DNA of 64,000 nt, from NCBI RefSeq assembly GCF_016591975.1, contig NZ_AP024169.1:4255001-4319000 (forward strand). The letters are read 5' to 3'. The translations under genes were made by a program, and so were the position numbers. The notes beneath the pieces are model-generated. The model was not told where the DNA came from. It saw only the letters and a list, made by a program, of their open reading frames with translations, and ran no database searches. This DNA is from Anaeromicropila herbilytica (lineage in GTDB: Bacteria; Bacillota; Clostridia; Lachnospirales; Lachnospiraceae). Shown piece by piece: positions 55,929 through 63,408 of this stretch. The stretch's first letter is position 1. Every line of letters starts with the position of its first letter.

Positions 55929-56384
55929 TTATTCATTTGTTATTTTAAATTCCTTTATAAATTTATCATAATACTTGGAGATTCTTTTTTTCTCGTTCGG
56001 TTCAAGCAAATTATATTGTTTCATAATATAATCTAAATAATTAGAAATACTATCCGAATGTATTTGTCTTTCACCATCAATAAACATTTTATCCATAATA
56101 TCACCTAATAAAACAGTTTCAATATTATCGCCTCTATCCATTATGCAATCTAATACCCGAGAAAAATCCACATCGTATATTACATCAAAAATAGTAGCTT
56201 GAAAATATTCATCACCCTCATTTCTTGCTAATAAATCAATTCCTAGTTCTAATGTTTTTTTTTCATCTATATTACACAATTTTATCATTGCTAAAGTTGT
56301 TGCATCCCAATCATAATTTTCCTCTATAATTTGTATCAACTCTTCTTTACTTTTGCTTAATATGTAATCATATTCCTCATCCAT
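55929..56384 (-). CDS. Candidate immunity protein for the 548-residue effector
   Basis: This 151-residue, acidic, helical protein (MDEEYDYILSKSKEELIQII onward) lies 14 bases after the effector stop. The start at 56384 has AAGGAG seven bases before it; a farther start would overlap the effector stop. The pattern of short helices (WDATTLAMIKLCNIDEKKTLELGIDLL) suggests HEAT-like repeats, common in immunity proteins. A decayed second copy is at 54067-54340. The family could not be named. Confidence 0.7.
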   Translation of the reverse strand: MDEEYDYILSKSKEELIQIIEENYDWDATTLAMIKLCNIDEKKTLELGIDLLARNEGDEYFQATIFDVIYDVDFSRVLDCIMDRGDNIETVLLGDIMDKMFIDGERQIHSDSISNYLDYIMKQYNLLEPNEKKRISKYYDKFIKEFKITNE

Positions 56385-56398
56385 TTTTATTCTCCTTA

Positions 56399-58045
56399 TC
56401 ATTTAACCGCTTTTAATATAATTGTACTACAATACGGCGTTCCATCCTTATCGATTATCCACCGACTCTCAATTAAAACAGTTTTCTTTTTCCCTTTAAT
56501 GAGACATTCTACAATAGTATTACCTTTTCTAACTTCTTTCGCAGCATTTAAAATTTCCTTTGCTATTAGTTCATTATTTTTAGTCGTATTTTTGATGCCA
56601 GCATCTTTTAGCAATTTACCCATTTGCTTTGAACGATCATAATTATGAACTGCTCGTTCACATTTCCCCATTTCCTCTCGCATTGCAGGAGTAAACTCAG
56701 AAGCATTATATTTTTTTATATTTTCCAGCTCTTCAATTCTACTTTTTAATTTCTTATACTTGGCTGGTTTTTTGATTTTTCCTCTGATATAGATTTTAAT
56801 CTTGTTTTTATTTACCTGTGCATGACCATCTGTATAAACTTCTACATAATGGTCTGATCCTGGCGGTTTTACTTTTATAATTTCAATTTCTGGTACAGTA
56901 TCAGGCTCCCTATAATCAAAGAACTCCCGGTTTTTACTATATGATTTCTGTAATAAAATTGCATATGCTGCTGAAGATACAAATGTAATAGCTGAATCCT
57001 GCAACTTTTCTCCACTGTATGCAATTTCCACTACGTTTTTTGATTCCTCTTTTGCCAAAAATGCTGGAAATTCTTTATATGTTACTTTCTTAGGATTGTC
57101 AACTGGTAATACATTATAACTTGTATTATGTTTATTTTTATTACGATCATAATAATTTGCAGCATATAACTTTTCATATTCCTTATATGCTTTCTTCAAA
57201 TCATCTTTGTCATATTTTATCTTTATATATTCTTCAACTACTTTTTTAACTAGTTGTTCTTTTTTCTGAGGATTATATTTTTTGCCAAGAGCACAAGAAT
57301 AACTCGGAACAGAAAAGTAATCATCAACACCGTATAGTTTGACTAATGCCCAAATCAATTCGTCATCTGTTAATTTACCTTTTTGATATTTCTTCTTAAG
57401 CTTTTGTATTTCTGCTGCTTTCGATTTCTTTGTGTTCTTATAACATTTTGCCCATGTTTCATCACCTATTTTACCCTGACCATAAGCTTTATGTATACCC
57501 GATGCCAAGCCACTTCCTATTAAGATGGTGCTACTATTTCCGATAAATGATTTGTTTTTTTTATTATTTTTATACCAATTTTGAATACTTTTACTACTTT
57601 TCTCCAATGTATTATTGGACCTTTTCAAGTTATTCTTTAAAACTTTACCTAATACTTTTGTATTTCCTATCATAATACTAATATAACAAAAAAAGTTAGT
57701 ATCTATATTTTCTGTTACATCATATGAATTTTTAAATTCTCCTGTTATACTTCTTAGTGCATATGATACATTCCGATCTGCTGCTTCACAATTCAGTTTA
57801 AATGTATCTATATTGTTAGATAAAGTCATAAAATCGTTTTTCTTTTGCTGCAACTTCTGTTTCTTTATCTGCACATTATAATCCGCATCACAGATATTCT
57901 GAGTTCTATCTCCACTATATGTACTAATTCTATTCCTAATATCATTTTCCAGATGTGCACTATAATAGTCTAGATCCTCTGCTATTATCTTTGCTGCTTT
58001 AGAAGCTTTTTCTAAGTCTGAATATGAAATTACTAGTGTGCTCAT
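56399..58045 (-). CDS. Full-length polymorphic effector with WXG/LXG-like export domain
   Basis: This 548-residue protein begins with a helical export-type domain (about 1-130: TLVISYSDLEKASKAAKIIA, RTQNICDADYNVQIKKQKL, FMTLSNNIDTFKLNC) shared with the genes at 58396 and 62811 and the remnant at 55377. A Lys-rich middle follows, and then a C-terminal region (about 430-548: KKTVLIESRWIIDKDGTPYCSTIIL) that should be the toxic part; it matches no toxin family I can name. The basic C-terminus would suit a nucleic-acid-targeting activity, but this is a guess. The adjacent immunity candidate supports an interbacterial toxin role. Confidence 0.75.
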   Translation of the reverse strand: MSTLVISYSDLEKASKAAKIIAEDLDYYSAHLENDIRNRISTYSGDRTQNICDADYNVQIKKQKLQQKKNDFMTLSNNIDTFKLNCEAADRNVSYALRSITGEFKNSYDVTENIDTNFFCYISIMIGNTKVLGKVLKNNLKRSNNTLEKSSKSIQNWYKNNKKNKSFIGNSSTILIGSGLASGIHKAYGQGKIGDETWAKCYKNTKKSKAAEIQKLKKKYQKGKLTDDELIWALVKLYGVDDYFSVPSYSCALGKKYNPQKKEQLVKKVVEEYIKIKYDKDDLKKAYKEYEKLYAANYYDRNKNKHNTSYNVLPVDNPKKVTYKEFPAFLAKEESKNVVEIAYSGEKLQDSAITFVSSAAYAILLQKSYSKNREFFDYREPDTVPEIEIIKVKPPGSDHYVEVYTDGHAQVNKNKIKIYIRGKIKKPAKYKKLKSRIEELENIKKYNASEFTPAMREEMGKCERAVHNYDRSKQMGKLLKDAGIKNTTKNNELIAKEILNAAKEVRKGNTIVECLIKGKKKTVLIESRWIIDKDGTPYCSTIILKAVK

Positions 58046-58087
58046 TAGCTAGCTCCTTACATTATTTTGGCTTTATGGTATATTATA

Positions 58088-58332
58088 TTAAAGGATGGAT
58101 AACTCGTCAATATCGAATAGTTTTTTCACTGCTACATAGCCTTCAGAATTTTCTATCACTTGACACATCACCTTTACTCCTTCAATTTCTTTATATGTAT
58201 ATCCACAACTATTTTTTCGATTTCATCTCTTTCTTCAGAGTCTATTTTACTAAATAGTAATGAATCATATCCTTGGCGATAACCATTGGTATTTACACTA
58301 AGTACAAACTCTTCATATGCTTTACTATGCAT
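58088..58332 (-). pseudogene. Frameshifted small immunity-like gene
   Basis: From ATG 58332 the frame reads MHSKAYEEFVLSVNTNGYR, YDSLLFSKIDSEERDEIEKI and stops at 58174. After a one-base shift near the end of EIEKI, the other frame continues GYTYKEIEGVKVM, ENSEGYVAVKKLFDIDELSIL to a stop at 58088. Together they would give about 80 residues. An AGAAAGGATGG ribosome-site region precedes it. It sits between a truncated effector N-terminus and the next effector, as a decayed immunity gene would. Confidence 0.65.
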
Positions 58333-58395
58333 TATTACCATCCTTTCTCTCCTTCAACTAAAATTTCATTAATTAGAAATTCTTTATTATAGTAA

Positions 58396-58797
58396 TCAAT
58401 CTCTGTTGCTATAATTTCCAATGGCTACTCCGATGTAGTTAAAGAAGTTCGTTATTACGTTCTCCTTTATCTTATATGCCTTCTTAAAATCTCCGGTTAT
58501 GGTCTTAATGAATCTGGCGACATTGTTATCTGCTGTTTTACAGTTTAACTCAAATGTTTTTATATTACTTGATAACGTGGTAAAATCGATTTTCTTCTGT
58601 TGTAGTTTCTCTAACTTTTTTCGCATAAAGCCATCTGCATCGTAGAGAATCTGCGTTCTCTCTCCGCTATACTCATTGACTTTTCGGCACACCTTATGCT
58701 CTAGCTCATTCGCATAGTCTCCTAGTTTTTCTGCTAGATTCTTAGCTTGATGTGATGCATCATTTAGATCATCATAGGATATCACCAAAGTACCCAT
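58396..58797 (-). CDS. Orphan effector export domain (truncated effector)
   Basis: This 133-residue protein is the N-terminal export-type domain alone (GTLVISYDDLNDASHQAKNL, SGERTQILYDADGFM, FELNCKTADNNVARF). It is about half identical to the start of the 548-residue effector. It ends abruptly with GVAIGNYSNRD and a stop, where the homologous segment at 62811 continues into a hydrophobic helix and a toxin domain. It may be a harmless remnant, or an acceptor head for new toxin cassettes by recombination. Confidence 0.75.
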   Translation of the reverse strand: MGTLVISYDDLNDASHQAKNLAEKLGDYANELEHKVCRKVNEYSGERTQILYDADGFMRKKLEKLQQKKIDFTTLSSNIKTFELNCKTADNNVARFIKTITGDFKKAYKIKENVITNFFNYIGVAIGNYSNRD

Positions 58798-58919
58798 TTA
58801 TTCACTCCACTCACAGCTTTTATTTTCATTATTACTTGTTCAGTAAATATCTTTCATTATAGCGTTCTACTTCGAACTATTAAATTATGTTGTTAAATGT
58901 AAGATATTATTTTAAGTTC

Positions 58920-59453
58920 TTATATAATCTCGCTCTCAATAATTTCTCTTACTTTTTCTTTTGTAATATTTTCTAGTAACAACAATTTTAATAATATGCT
59001 ACATACAATCATAAAGCTTATAGTACTTGAACCTACTTCTCCATGAGCTCCAACACAGAATTTATAATTTCCATTACTTATCAGTTCTTCATTATTCAAT
59101 TTATTAATACTTTTTTCAATTCCATTAACATAATCTTCTGGAATACCCATATGAATATAATCTGTCTTTAAAGCAATGTTCTCTACATACTCAATTTCTT
59201 CATAATCATTAATTTCTATTTCTATATTAGTTGAAATTGTATTATTTTCATAAACCAATCCCAACATTGCATAATTACTAATATTTCTAGGCAAACGTAG
59301 CTCTACTGCCATAGTTTTATTTTGTTCTAAGCATATACCGTTTCCATCCAATCTTTTTGAAATATTTTTTATTACGCATAACTGTTGTTTTGGAATTTCG
59401 TCATCCCATATTTTAATTTGAATTCCATTATCATAATTATATTCGTAAATCAT
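58920..59453 (-). CDS. Hypothetical protein, candidate orphan immunity protein
   Basis: This 177-residue protein (MIYEYNYDNGIQIKIWDDE onward) has beta-rich N-terminal and helical C-terminal halves and a notable Gly-rich turn CVGAHGEVGSST before a hydrophobic helix. No family is recognised. It starts ten bases after the stop of a toxin C-terminal remnant (59463), the typical spacing of immunity genes. The toxin itself is broken, so the gene would protect against related strains. Confidence 0.6.
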   Translation of the reverse strand: MIYEYNYDNGIQIKIWDDEIPKQQLCVIKNISKRLDGNGICLEQNKTMAVELRLPRNISNYAMLGLVYENNTISTNIEIEINDYEEIEYVENIALKTDYIHMGIPEDYVNGIEKSINKLNNEELISNGNYKFCVGAHGEVGSSTISFMIVCSILLKLLLLENITKEKVREIIESEII

Positions 59454-59462
59454 TTCATCCTC

Positions 59463-59590
59463 CTATTCAATATCCCAAAATTTTTTAAAGCCACGGCTAA
59501 ACAAATCAGGGAATTCTTTAATTACTTCTGGGCTATATACACTAAATGGTGAAACAACAAACTTCTTCAATGCCAACGAAGTCGATACAT
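59463..59590 (-). pseudogene. Remnant of an effector C-terminus
   Basis: Reading leftward, one frame gives LALKKFVVSPFSVYSPEVI, KEFPDLFSRGFKKFWDIE and a stop at 59463. This looks like a genuine protein end but has no start or upstream frame. It directly precedes the 177-residue gene and is interpreted as the end of a lost toxin. Confidence 0.55.
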
Positions 59591-59607
59591 TTTTCTAATA
59601 TCTTACC

Positions 59608-59651
59608 AAAAAAGTCATACAACATCGGCATTATCGACGCTGTATGACTTT
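59608..59651 (-). terminator. Intrinsic terminator
   Basis: AAAGTCATACA and TGTATGACTTT (59611-59621 with 59641-59651) with an inner CGTCGATAATGCCGATG tip form a strong stem followed by TTTTTTGG on the minus strand. It cuts through the toxin remnant region, ending the transcript of the small gene pair at 59753-60234. Confidence 0.85.
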
Positions 59652-59752
59652 GAATGGGTGTAGACTTAACCGAAAGTGTGTCAGATTATGACTAATATTT
59701 CTGATACACTTAAATTTTCAGCTGTTTCTCAGATACTGTATTTATGATTGTT

Positions 59753-59974
59753 TTATTGTATTTTTCCTATGTCATCAATAATTTTATTGATGCCATTCAC
59801 AATTATTTCACTCATCAAATCTGTGTAACTATTATAGTTAGGACATTTTCGCAGAATTGTATCAAAGACCTCTTTGATCTTTCCATCAATTATTACAGTT
59901 AGTCCTTCAACAGTTTCATCACTGCCTTCTTTTCCAAATGTATCCTTAATAATTGTAAATGATTGTTCACTCAT
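59753..59974 (-). CDS. Small hypothetical protein, second of an overlapping pair
   Basis: This 73-residue acidic protein (MSEQSFTIIKDTFGKEGSDE onward) overlaps the upstream 87-residue gene by four bases. No motif or family is recognised. As part of a two-gene set inside a toxin region it could be an immunity or accessory protein. Confidence 0.5.
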   Translation of the reverse strand: MSEQSFTIIKDTFGKEGSDETVEGLTVIIDGKIKEVFDTILRKCPNYNSYTDLMSEIIVNGINKIIDDIGKIQ

Positions 59975-60234
59975 TTAAATTCCTCCACAAATTTTTTATT
60001 TTTAACCAACCAGTATTTTTGATTTTCTGGTATTAGATCACTAAATGAATCATATTCGCCTTTCCAATCATCTGGAATGAACTCTTGGTATGAAGCCGGC
60101 TCAGGAAAATTAGAAATCAAAATCTTTTTATTAAAATTAATATAGATTGACGGAATCAAATCACTAATGTGTTCATACTCATTATTAATTATTATATTTG
60201 TAAGTTCCTCGGATTTAACCAGAAATGTACTCAT
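59971..60234 (-). CDS. Small hypothetical protein, first of an overlapping pair
   Basis: This 87-residue acidic protein (MSTFLVKSEELTNIIINNE onward, ending WLVKNKKFVEEFK) is soluble, with no recognised family. The sequence just upstream (60235-60405) is readable in its frame for about 20 codons (SERFNIDIVNENNAEEFLCH), so the ORF may be the 3' end of a longer gene whose 5' part is frameshifted. Confidence 0.5.
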   Translation of the reverse strand: MSTFLVKSEELTNIIINNEYEHISDLIPSIYINFNKKILISNFPEPASYQEFIPDDWKGEYDSFSDLIPENQKYWLVKNKKFVEEFK

Positions 60235-60405
60235 ATGACAAAGAAATTCTTCTGCATTATTCTCATTTACAATATCAATATTGAACCGTTCTGAAAAATC
60301 GTCCGAGCTCTTCTAAAATCTTTACCCTTCTCTCTATTTTTCATTGCAAAGTCCATTATTATATTTGTAGAAAATATCTCTAAAGCCTTCCATAATACCT
60401 CCCTT
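60235..60405 (-). pseudogene. Frameshifted 5' part of the 87-residue gene
   Basis: Two frames give plausible peptide: WKALEIFSTNIIMDFAMKNR and EKGKDFRRA from about 60394 leftward, and then, after a shift, DDFSERFNIDIVNENNAEEF running directly into the 87-residue ORF. A GGGAGG ribosome site lies before the first segment. Together this suggests one original gene of about 140 residues broken by a frameshift. Confidence 0.55.
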
Positions 60406-60781
60406 TCATCATTTGTAACGATATCATTCCTTATTTTTCCCTTCTCTGTAAAAAGAATATGATAAGCATATGTTAGTTACTAAAATAAAGTAGGGCAGCC
60501 TATTTCTAGGTTGCCCCCTTATTAAACTGTACGTGTCCTACTTATCAATTTTACATATAATTGTATCCTCTGGTAGAGTTTAAATGCGAATCTTCTTAAG
60601 GGCTTCACATATTTTCACCTAAATTTAATAATTTGAGATGTAGAATAATTTTACATGGACTTTTCAGATACTTCCTTACTTATTTAAATCGCTATAGTAA
60701 TCCGGTGGTTAAACTAGCATTTGCTTATCCGTAACCCAATTACTAATCTCAAAATTTCCTTATGTTGTAGCCATTTACAAA
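60406..60781. other. Intergenic region with one terminator
   Basis: Apart from the hairpin at 60493-60516 nothing is recognised; it must contain the promoter for the genes to the left. Confidence 0.45.
60493..60516 (-). terminator. Intrinsic terminator
   Basis: GGGCAGCCTA (60493-60502) and TAGGTTGCCC (60507-60516) form a stem with a four-base loop; T-rich sequence follows on the minus strand. It ends the SseB-like transcript. Confidence 0.7.
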
Positions 60782-61618
60782 CTACCAATTACTCTGATAA
60801 ATTGGTACTTGATTCTCAACTGCACTTTTACCAAATGCTTTTTCTATCGTAACAAAATCAATTGGCAACCCATTTGTAAACTTTTTTGAAACACTAGCTA
60901 TATTTTTATATATTTCATTTAGATTACCTTTACAATCCAATATTACCAAATAGCTTTGCTTTCCATCTCTTAGCATTAAACGTAACCATATTCTCATAAT
61001 TTCATTATTCGTTAATGAATATTGTTTTATTGCATCCACCATCTGATACGGATACTCTTTCGGTTCTCCTAGTATTACTTTAGTATCTTTTGCTACCTGT
61101 TGCTCAGAAAAATCTTTGCTAATATTATCTTTTTTTAATTTTAAGTAGTCTATAACTTTACGTTCTAATATAATATTTTCACTCATTGGGTTAATTACAA
61201 TACCTGCTATAGTATTATTTTGAAGTAATGAATATTAACTTTCAAAATTAAGAACTGCTATATTGAACTTATCATCATCATTATATTTTTTTAATTCAAT
61301 AATGTCCGAAAATGCTGTATAATATATTTTTCCATCATCCGAAGTAACAACCTGCAAATCCAAATCAGCATTATTTATAAATTTATTTTTTCCGTCTTTT
61401 GTACTTTTGGGCACTTCGGAAATTTTGGCAATACATACAAAATGAGCGTTCATAGCAACTTCATTAAAAAATAAATTTATATTTTCTTCACTTCTCTTAC
61501 ATTTTATATCTTGCATTATTTTCTTTAAAAAAGTATTTTCAATTGATATATTATCAGTCACAATCGCCCTCCTATTCAAAGTTTTTACATTCTTCTGCAT
61601 AATATCGTTCAACGTCAC
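60782..61618 (-). pseudogene. SseB-like immunity gene interrupted by one in-frame stop codon
   Basis: Two frames lie in the same phase: 61235-61618 (127 residues) resembles the SseB N-terminal domain (LDLQVVTSDDGKIYYTAFSD), and 60782-61186 (134 residues) resembles the SseB C-terminal domain (PYQMVDAIKQYSLTNNEI, GLPIDFVTIEKAFG). The 16 codons between them (YSLLQNNTIAGIVINP) are in frame and contain the SseB junction GIVINP. A single TAA at 61235-61237 is all that breaks a gene of about 278 residues. SseB-like proteins occur as immunity proteins. Either half might still be made. Confidence 0.78.
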
Positions 61619-61868
61619 AAGCTAATTGATATAGCTTTTCATTAGAACATAAAGTATCACTTTCTGAAATTGCTCGTTGAATTCCTAACAAACCTTGTTT
61701 TGAATTTTCTAATGTTTTATTAACAATCATGCCATGTATTCTATTAATATGGTTTTTGTACTTCTCTAAATATTCTTTTATATAATCATCTTGATACTCA
61801 ACTAATAATTTATCCACTTCTACTAATAAAAGTTCTAATTTATGATCCAATATGTTATACTTATTCAT
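61572..61868 (-). CDS. Hypothetical helical protein next to toxin cassette
   Basis: This 98-residue, helical, charged protein (MNKYNILDHKLELLLVEVD onward) starts at 61868 with GGAGGA five bases before it, nine bases after the stop of the toxin cassette. It overlaps the SseB-like gene start by 47 bases. Position suggests an immunity protein for that toxin or a partner of the SseB-like protein. No family is recognised. Confidence 0.55.
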   Translation of the reverse strand: MNKYNILDHKLELLLVEVDKLLVEYQDDYIKEYLEKYKNHINRIHGMIVNKTLENSKQGLLGIQRAISESDTLCSNEKLYQLACDVERYYAEECKNFE

Positions 61869-61876
61869 TACTCCTC

Positions 61877-62985
61877 CTACGGTAGTTCTCTTACTGATAC
61901 TACCCAATCTGTATCAAATTCATTAAATAATAGTTGCAATCCCCCACCTGGTCTTGGATCTGCTATAGCATTCTGAGCTTTTGCAGTTCCAATTGCATAC
62001 TTCACTTCCGTTCCAGCAGGTATTTTTGCTACTTTAACGGTATCTCGTGCACCCCAATCTTTTGAAAGTGCTAATTTATCCATATATTCCTCTACTGTTG
62101 ATATATCATTAGCTTCATCCGTAGTTGTCCAATACTTGAGAGAGGCATCAGGTTTACTTAAGCTGTACTGAACGAGAGTTAAATCTTCATCAACAACTGT
62201 TTTAATCTCATATCCCTCATTGAAGTTAGCTAACTCACTATCAAATTTGCTTGAATAATCTATTTTCGTTGATACAGGACCACCCTCAACAGTACTACCT
62301 CCCCCCTTATTTAATATCTTTCCAACAAGGTTCTTAGCTCCCTTAGCTATGTTAATTCCTGCATCTGCAATTAGTACCACCGATGCTGCTAACACTACTA
62401 TCTCTAATCCTCCTGCTAAAATATGTACTAGCTTACTATCACTTTCATGTCTTAAGGTGTCCGCTAAGGTATCTCGTCCTGCATATCGTACCGCAGTTGC
62501 TGCATCTCCATTTTTCGCTACCTGATATGCTTTACTATCATTATATACTGCGCTAATTCCATTCGCAACTGTCGCGACTGCTACTACCACGGCAGCTACT
62601 CCTACAATAACTGCTCCTACTGTACTTGCTGCTGCAAATGCTGCTACTGCTGCAATCGCTGTAACTGCTCCAAGTAATGCTGCTCCTATCCCTTCAATTG
62701 CTCCTTCGATTAGATATTTTCCTCCATCGTACTTATACCAGTCTGAGATTGCTTCTCCTGCTGATTTTATTACATCTTGAATTCCACCTATACAATCTTT
62801 GATTGCTCTTCCGATTGCTGTGGCATTTCCAATCGCTACTCCGATGTAGTTAAAGAAGTTCGTTATTACATTCTCCTTTATCTTATATGCCTTCTTAAAA
62901 TCTCCGGTTATGGTCTTAATGGATCTGGCGACATTGTTATCTGCTGTTTTACAGTTTGACTCAAATGTTTTATATTACTTGATAA
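61877..62985 (-). pseudogene. Effector with broken export domain, hydrophobic segment and C-terminal toxin domain
   Basis: The frame is open from about 62970. Residues TFESNCKTADNNVARSIKTI to FNYIGVAIGN match the end of the export domain of the gene at 58396, but a one-base deletion at about 62970 puts the preceding codons out of frame. Then come Ala/Val/Gly-rich hydrophobic helices (62560-62700) and a C-terminal domain of about 120 residues ending KVAKIPAGTEVKYAIG, DPRPGGGLQLLF, DWVVSVRELP. The PGGGxQ phrase recalls NAD-targeting TNT/ART-like toxins, but this is weak. An internal ATG at 62590 lacks the export domain. Confidence 0.6.
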
Positions 62986-63012
62986 GAATCCACTTTTATA
63001 ATTCTCAAAATA

Positions 63013-63055
63013 AAACGCACCTTGCAACAATTTTTTTGCTACAAAAAGTGCGTTT
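63013..63055 (-). terminator. Intrinsic terminator after the Imm74-like gene
   Basis: AAACGCAC and GTGCGTTT form the outer stem with an inner TTGTAGC/GCAACAA-like pairing, followed by TTATTTT on the minus strand. Confidence 0.8.
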
Positions 63056-63178
63056 ATAAAATTTCTAAATTCTAACCCTGGATTACGTCACTTCGTGAGA
63101 GCCATGATATTGAATTAAGAGAAAGTGATTTAGTTAATTGGAAGTCCTAAAGTATAATCATAATAAAATTATAATTAT

Positions 63179-63406
63179 TTATTCAAATACAATTACCATA
63201 TGTGAATCTTTGGTTTTTTCAACTACTTTTTTGATTATATATTGTTTTGTTTCATCATCAATAAGTTCATCCTTTGGAGAGTTCCACTTAACCATTGATT
63301 TTTTATATGCTACAAACCCTCCAACAATCATCTCTCCTTGAATTCTAACCTCTTTGCCATCAACTTCTACATCAATATATGATCTTGTTCCAGTTATTTT
63401 AATCAT
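63179..63406 (-). CDS. Imm74-family immunity protein
   Basis: This 75-residue protein (MIKITGTRSYIDVEVDGKEV, then RIQGEMIVGGFVAYKKSM and SHMVIVFE at the end) matches the Imm74 family as I remember it, both in length and in the opening and closing phrases. It starts two bases after the stop of the cyclase-like effector, so the two are translationally linked. It should bind and block that enzyme. A terminator follows. Confidence 0.8.
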   Translation of the reverse strand: MIKITGTRSYIDVEVDGKEVRIQGEMIVGGFVAYKKSMVKWNSPKDELIDDETKQYIIKKVVEKTKDSHMVIVFE

Positions 63407-63408
63407 AT

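Noticed and set aside
59753..60234. Classical type II toxin-antitoxin pair
   Set aside because: The four-base overlap and small sizes fit, but neither protein shows a DNA-binding or RNase-type motif, and the upstream frame suggests that one is a broken longer gene.
62777..62959. 60-codon plus-strand frame inside the headless toxin region
   Set aside because: It is antisense to the conserved export-domain sequence and has no ribosome site.
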